Below the pieces are notes generated by a model. It searched no databases. It worked only from the letters and a program-made list of their open reading frames with translations, and was not told the origin of the DNA. Positions 60,262 to 64,000 of a DNA stretch of 64,000 bases are shown here, in pieces. The stretch covers positions 1-64,000 of the forward strand of contig NZ_JACAQA010000028.1 of assembly GCF_013385425.1 (NCBI RefSeq), given 5' to 3'. Position numbers and translations under genes: made by a program. Source of the DNA: Pseudomonas gingeri. Lineage in GTDB: Bacteria; Pseudomonadota; Gammaproteobacteria; Pseudomonadales; Pseudomonadaceae. Position 1 is the first letter of the stretch. Each line of letters begins with the position of its first letter.

Positions 60262-61239
60262 TCAGGTCCGCCGACGGGCGCGTTGGCTGCGGTAGGTATC
60301 GAGTACCACCGCGATCACGATCACCGCACCGGTGATGATGCGTTTGGTCGGCTCGGTGGCGCCGATCTGCGCCAGCCCCGCCGCCAGCACCGAGATGATC
60401 AGTACGCCGAAGAAGGTGCTGATCACCGAACCACGGCCGCCCATCAGGCTGGTGCCGCCGATCACCACGGCGGCGATCACTTGCAGCTCCAGGCCGGAAC
60501 CGGCATTCGGGTCCGCCGCTTCCAGGCGCGAGATCTGGAACAGCGCGGCGACACCGGCGAGCAGGCCCATCAGGCTGAACACCAGGATCTTGTAGGGCTT
60601 GGGATTGATCCCCGCCAGGCGCACGGCTTCCTCGTTGGTGCCGATGCCGATCAGGTAGCGGCCGAACACGGTCCGCGTCAGCACCAGTTGGGCAACGACA
60701 ATCACCAGCAAGGCAATGATGAACGACGGCGAAATACCAAAGGCCACCGGATTCGACAGCCAGGCGAACGAGTCGCCGATATAGGCGGTGCGCGAGCCGG
60801 TCATCTGGTAAGCCAAACCACGGGCCATTTCCAGCACACCGAGGGACACGATAAACGACGGAATGCGCCAGGCCACGGTGATCGAACCGGTCACGGTGCC
60901 GGCCAACGCCGCGCACCCCATGCCCAGCACGGAAGCCGGCAACACGCCCCAGCCCCAACCGAGGATTGCCACGCTGACCGCCGAAGCCGCCAGGGCCAGC
61001 ACCGAGCCCACCGACAGGTCGATGCCGCCGATGATCAGCACGAAGGTCATGCCCACCGCCAGCACCATCAGGTCGGGAATCTGGTTGGCCAGGGTGCTGA
61101 AGGTGTCATAGGAGAGGAAATGACTGCTCAGGCTGGAAAACAGGATGATCATGGCGAGCAACGCGCCCGCCAGGCCCAGGTAGGTGCCCAGGCCATAGAA
61201 GTGACGCGAGGTCTTGCCGGCAGAAGGTGCATTTTTCAT
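60262..61239 (-). CDS. rbsC: ribose ABC transporter permease
   Basis: A 325-residue permease with about ten transmembrane segments and the family word GGIDLSVGSVLALA. It follows rbsA with a four-base overlap (ATGA). Transport of ribose through the inner membrane. Confidence 0.93.
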   Translation of the reverse strand: MKNAPSAGKTSRHFYGLGTYLGLAGALLAMIILFSSLSSHFLSYDTFSTLANQIPDLMVLAVGMTFVLIIGGIDLSVGSVLALAASAVSVAILGWGWGVLPASVLGMGCAALAGTVTGSITVAWRIPSFIVSLGVLEMARGLAYQMTGSRTAYIGDSFAWLSNPVAFGISPSFIIALLVIVVAQLVLTRTVFGRYLIGIGTNEEAVRLAGINPKPYKILVFSLMGLLAGVAALFQISRLEAADPNAGSGLELQVIAAVVIGGTSLMGGRGSVISTFFGVLIISVLAAGLAQIGATEPTKRIITGAVIVIAVVLDTYRSQRARRRT

Positions 61240-62789
61240 AGGGTATTCCTGGGCGCCGCTTCATTGAGCAACGCATCACGTTTTTGGTAGCCGGCGAACG
61301 CGGCGGCAAGCAACTCATCCTGGGTCCAGCTCTCACGCTCGAAGGTCTCGATCAGGCGTCCGGCCGAGAGCACGCCGATGCGGTCGCAAATCAGCATCAG
61401 CTCGCGCAGGTCGCTGGACACCACCACCAGGGCCTTGCCCTGGCGGGTCAGTTCGCCCAACAAGGCGTAGATATCAAACTTGGCGCCGACGTCGATCCCG
61501 CGGGTCGGTTCATCGAACAGCAGCACCGCGCAGTCGCGCTCCAGCCAGCGGCCGATCACCACCTTCTGCTGGTTGCCGCCGGACAGCTCGGACACCAGTT
61601 GGTCCGGGCTGGAACTGCGAATGCGCATGGCATCGATCTGACGCCGTGCCAGTGCCGTCTCGTCACGGCCGTTGACCACGCCACCGCTGGAAATCGCCGG
61701 CATATTGCCCAGGGCGATATTGGCGCTGATGGATTGCGTCAGCAGCAGCCCCTCGCCCTTGCGGTCTTCAGTGATCAAAGCGATGCCATGACGCACCGCG
61801 TCGACCGGCGAACGAATGTCCGCGACCTGCGCCGAGGCGCCCAGGCCCACCGTGCCGCTGTCGGCGATATCCGCGCCGTAGATCAGCCGCAGCAGCTCGG
61901 TACGACCGGCGCCGATCAGGCCGGAAATGCCGAAGATCTCACCGGCGCGCACTTCGAAGGAAACGTCGATCACCTTGTCCGCACGGCTCAGGCCCTTGAC
62001 GGTCAGGGCCGGCGCGCCAATCTTGCGCACGCCCATATCCATATGTTCGCCCAGCTCGCGGCCGACCATCAGGTTGACCAGTTGCTCGCTGTTGTAATTG
62101 GCCATCGGCTCGACACAGACCAGGTTGCCGTCGCGCAAGACCGCAATGCGCTGGGCGACCCGGGCCAGTTCTTCGAGCCGGTGGGAGATATAGATGATCG
62201 CCACGCCACGGGCTTGCAGGCGGGTGATCTGGTCGAACAGCATTTCGACTTCGCGGGCCGTGAGCATCGCGGTCGGCTCGTCGAGAATCAGCACATGGCA
62301 ATCGCCGATCAGGTTGCGGGCAATTTCCACCATCTGCTGGTGACCGATGCCCAACTCGCCCACCAGGGTGTCCGGGTCGATGGCATCGAGGCCGACCTGG
62401 GCCATGGCTTCAATGGCGGCGCTGCGCAACTGCTTGCGGCTGATCCAGCCACCGTGGCTGGGCAGGTTGTCGAGAAACAGGTTTTCCGCCACGGACAACG
62501 TCGGCAGCAGATTGAGTTCCTGCATGACCATGCGGATACCCAGCTCTTCAGCCTGGGTCCGGCTGCCCGGGGTATAGGCGCGACCGTTGAACAGCATCTG
62601 CCCGGTGGTCGGCGTGACCAGCCCGCCGATGATCTTCGACAGCGTGCTTTTGCCGGCACCGTTTTCACCGGTCAGCGCCAACACTTCGCCGCGCAGCAAC
62701 GTCAGGTCGATGTTGCTGAGGACAGGTTGCGCATAGGTCTTGCCGATACCGCTGACCGACAGGACAGCGTTCGGAGCGGAAGATGACAT
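61236..62789 (-). CDS. rbsA: ribose ABC transporter ATPase (two NBDs)
   Basis: A 517-residue ATPase with duplicated domains. First P-loop GENGAGKST (about 40-48), Walker B HVLILDEPTA; second domain with a degenerate P-loop (SGLIGAGRTELL) and LSGGNQQKVVIGRWL signature. The first signature (VGELGIGHQQMVEIA) is also divergent, as is common for RbsA. Energises RbsC. Confidence 0.95.
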   Translation of the reverse strand: MSSSAPNAVLSVSGIGKTYAQPVLSNIDLTLLRGEVLALTGENGAGKSTLSKIIGGLVTPTTGQMLFNGRAYTPGSRTQAEELGIRMVMQELNLLPTLSVAENLFLDNLPSHGGWISRKQLRSAAIEAMAQVGLDAIDPDTLVGELGIGHQQMVEIARNLIGDCHVLILDEPTAMLTAREVEMLFDQITRLQARGVAIIYISHRLEELARVAQRIAVLRDGNLVCVEPMANYNSEQLVNLMVGRELGEHMDMGVRKIGAPALTVKGLSRADKVIDVSFEVRAGEIFGISGLIGAGRTELLRLIYGADIADSGTVGLGASAQVADIRSPVDAVRHGIALITEDRKGEGLLLTQSISANIALGNMPAISSGGVVNGRDETALARRQIDAMRIRSSSPDQLVSELSGGNQQKVVIGRWLERDCAVLLFDEPTRGIDVGAKFDIYALLGELTRQGKALVVVSSDLRELMLICDRIGVLSAGRLIETFERESWTQDELLAAAFAGYQKRDALLNEAAPRNTL

Positions 62790-62845
62790 AGGGAGTCTCC
62801 ATGCGCCCGCTCAGGACGAGCGGGCACCATTGAACGGCGAGAGGT

Positions 62846-63805
62846 TTACTTCTTCAGTACCAGCTCGACCGGGGTTTCGATCACGCCGTCCTTGCTGTCG
62901 ACTTTTTCGCCCTTGATGATTTTCAGTGCGGTTTCGATGCCGAACACCGCCTGGCGGGCAGCGAACTGGTCGGCGGTGGCGAGTACACGACCGTCCTGGA
63001 GCATCGGCTTGATGGCGTTGATATTGTCATAACCGACCACCTGCACCTTGCCGGCCTTGCCCGCCGAACGGACGGCGGAGACCGCGCCCAGGGCCATGCT
63101 GTCGTTGCCGGCCAGCAGCGCCTTGAGGTTCGGGTATTCGTTGAGCATCGCCGAGGCCACCGCATTGCCCTTGTCGATTTCCCAATCGCCGGACTGCACG
63201 GAGACGATCTTCATGTCCGCGGCTTTCATCGCATCGGTGAAACCGGCGGTACGCATCTGGGCGTTGGTGGTGGTGGACACCCCTTCGATGATGCCGACTT
63301 CGTCACCGGCTTTCAGTTGCTTGGCCAGGTACTCGCCGACCAGGCGCGCGCCCTTGCGGTTGTCAGGCCCTACGAACGGCACTTCGATGCCTTTGCTTTT
63401 CAGCACGCCGGCGTCGAGCTGGTTGTCGATGTTGATGACGACGATCCCGGCATCCTTGGCTTTCTTGATCACCGAGACCATGGCCTTGGAGTCGGCCGGG
63501 GCGATCACGATGGCGTTGACCTTGGAGACGATCATCTGGTTAACGATGTCGATCTGCGCGGTGGTGTCGGTTTCGTTCTTGATGCCGTTGGAGATCAGGT
63601 CGAAATCGGCGGTATGGGCTTTCTGGTAATCCTTGGCGCCGTCTTCCATGGTGCGGAAGAACTCGTTGGCGAGGGATTTCATCACCAAGCCGACTTTGGG
63701 TTTGGCGGCGGCGTCGGCAGCAAAGGCCTGGGACAGCGGCAGGGTGGCAGAAGCGGCGGCAAGTACGGCGACAGCAAGAAGGCGTCCAGCGAATGGCAAC
63801 TTCAT
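62846..63805 (-). CDS. rbsB: ribose-binding periplasmic protein
   Basis: A 319-residue periplasmic-binding protein with signal peptide (MKLPFAGRLLAVAVLAAASA to AFA). GLVMKSLANEFFRTMEDGAK and IVVINIDNQLD fit the sugar-binding family. First gene of the operon. The ATG at 63805 is chosen because the signal peptide begins there. Confidence 0.95.
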   Translation of the reverse strand: MKLPFAGRLLAVAVLAAASATLPLSQAFAADAAAKPKVGLVMKSLANEFFRTMEDGAKDYQKAHTADFDLISNGIKNETDTTAQIDIVNQMIVSKVNAIVIAPADSKAMVSVIKKAKDAGIVVINIDNQLDAGVLKSKGIEVPFVGPDNRKGARLVGEYLAKQLKAGDEVGIIEGVSTTTNAQMRTAGFTDAMKAADMKIVSVQSGDWEIDKGNAVASAMLNEYPNLKALLAGNDSMALGAVSAVRSAGKAGKVQVVGYDNINAIKPMLQDGRVLATADQFAARQAVFGIETALKIIKGEKVDSKDGVIETPVELVLKK

Positions 63806-63890
63806 GGGTTTACTCCGGATCTTATGATTGTTGTGAGCAACGCCAGGAGCGTGACGGGAAATGCGTGTGCACAGCCCTGGAAACGGTTCG

Positions 63891-63904
63891 CGCAAACGTT
63901 TGCG
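63891..63904. promoter_or_regulatory. RbsR-type operator
   Basis: CGCAAACGTTTGCG, a perfect 14-bp palindrome typical of LacI-family sites. It begins about seven bases downstream of the -10 box, so repression by steric block is likely. Confidence 0.8.
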
Positions 63905-63911
63905 TAATCCA

Positions 63912-63940
63912 ACTATGGGAATATTGCGAGGATTTGTCAA
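63912..63940 (-). promoter_or_regulatory. rbs operon promoter
   Basis: On the minus strand: TTGACA (63935-63940), 17-base spacer, CATAGT (63912-63917). A near-consensus sigma-70 promoter. It directs transcription leftward through the operator to rbsB. Confidence 0.8.
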
Positions 63941-64000
63941 CGGTCTGTCACAGCATAGTCGCCCGTCTTACAAACAACGCATCCTCGACGGGGTCGGGTG

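Noticed and set aside
59206..62786. Two long plus-strand frames opposite the rbs genes
   Set aside because: Shadows of rbsR/rbsC/rbsA; no ribosome binding site and low-complexity Gln/His/Arg sequence.
1..64000. CRISPR arrays, rRNA genes
   Set aside because: No regularly spaced repeats of 25-40 bases and no rRNA signature were seen on either strand.

Overview
The window looks like a chromosome segment of a Pseudomonas of the fluorescens/putida type. The evidence is the gene order thrS-infC-rpmI-rplT-pheS-pheT-ihfA-merR-tRNA-Pro, a full ribose operon with RbsR inside it, the DUF1302/DUF1329/YCF48/RND lipid-type operon, several copies of a pseudomonad small-gene family (DUF6124/DUF3077-like), and GC-rich codon use. 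This is a judgement from protein families read by eye; no database search was made.

Layout. 0-12.5 kb is a patchwork of small, poorly known genes: membrane and secreted proteins, a DUF2157/DUF4824 pair, a 940-bp IS5-family element with a 4-bp target duplication, a PhzF-like and a GFA-like enzyme, and two copies of a leader RNA plus DUF6124-type gene. 12.8-14.5 kb is a divergent SDR/TetR pair. 14.6-16.9 kb is a Septu-like (PtuA/PtuB) defence operon with its own small HTH gene. 17.3-28.6 kb is a long leftward operon (acyl-CoA ligase, acyl-CoA dehydrogenase, RND exporter, YCF48-like, DUF1329, DUF1302, serine hydrolase) facing an AraC regulator. 30.2-36.6 kb is a second leftward operon (oxidoreductase, TauD/TfdA-type dioxygenase, DUF849/BKACE, MFS, DsbA-like, Rieske, YeiH-type exporter), probably catabolic with unknown substrate.

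36.6-47.3 kb is an accessory zone ending at tRNA-Pro(GGG). It has a Sir2 fragment, a ParDE toxin-antitoxin, an orphan YhfG-like antitoxin, the third leader RNA plus DUF3077-like gene, an IS4-family fragment, an AT-rich four-gene operon, a broken Dam methylase and a decayed prophage integrase lying beside the tRNA. The AT-rich operon (40.6-46.0 kb) encodes an N6-adenine methyltransferase, a protein with two GHKL ATPase domains and a histidine-kinase core, a receiver-like protein and an unrecognised protein. I do not recognise this combination as a named system and consider it the best candidate for an undescribed defence system.

47.5-56 kb is conserved core: MerR, IHF-alpha, PheT, PheS, L20, L35, IF3 (AUU start) and ThrS, then a small secreted protein, a cold-shock protein and an I78-type lipoprotein. 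56.5-63.9 kb is the ribose/nucleoside operon rbsB-A-C-R-K-D plus a secreted nucleoside hydrolase, with a visible RbsR-type operator and sigma-70 promoter.

The second main finding is a structured leader present three times (1.4, 11.1 and 39.5 kb). In each copy a promoter lies exactly six to seven bases before the first hairpin, followed by a terminator-like element in two copies (decayed in the third) and then a multi-branched fold. Paired bases change together between the copies.
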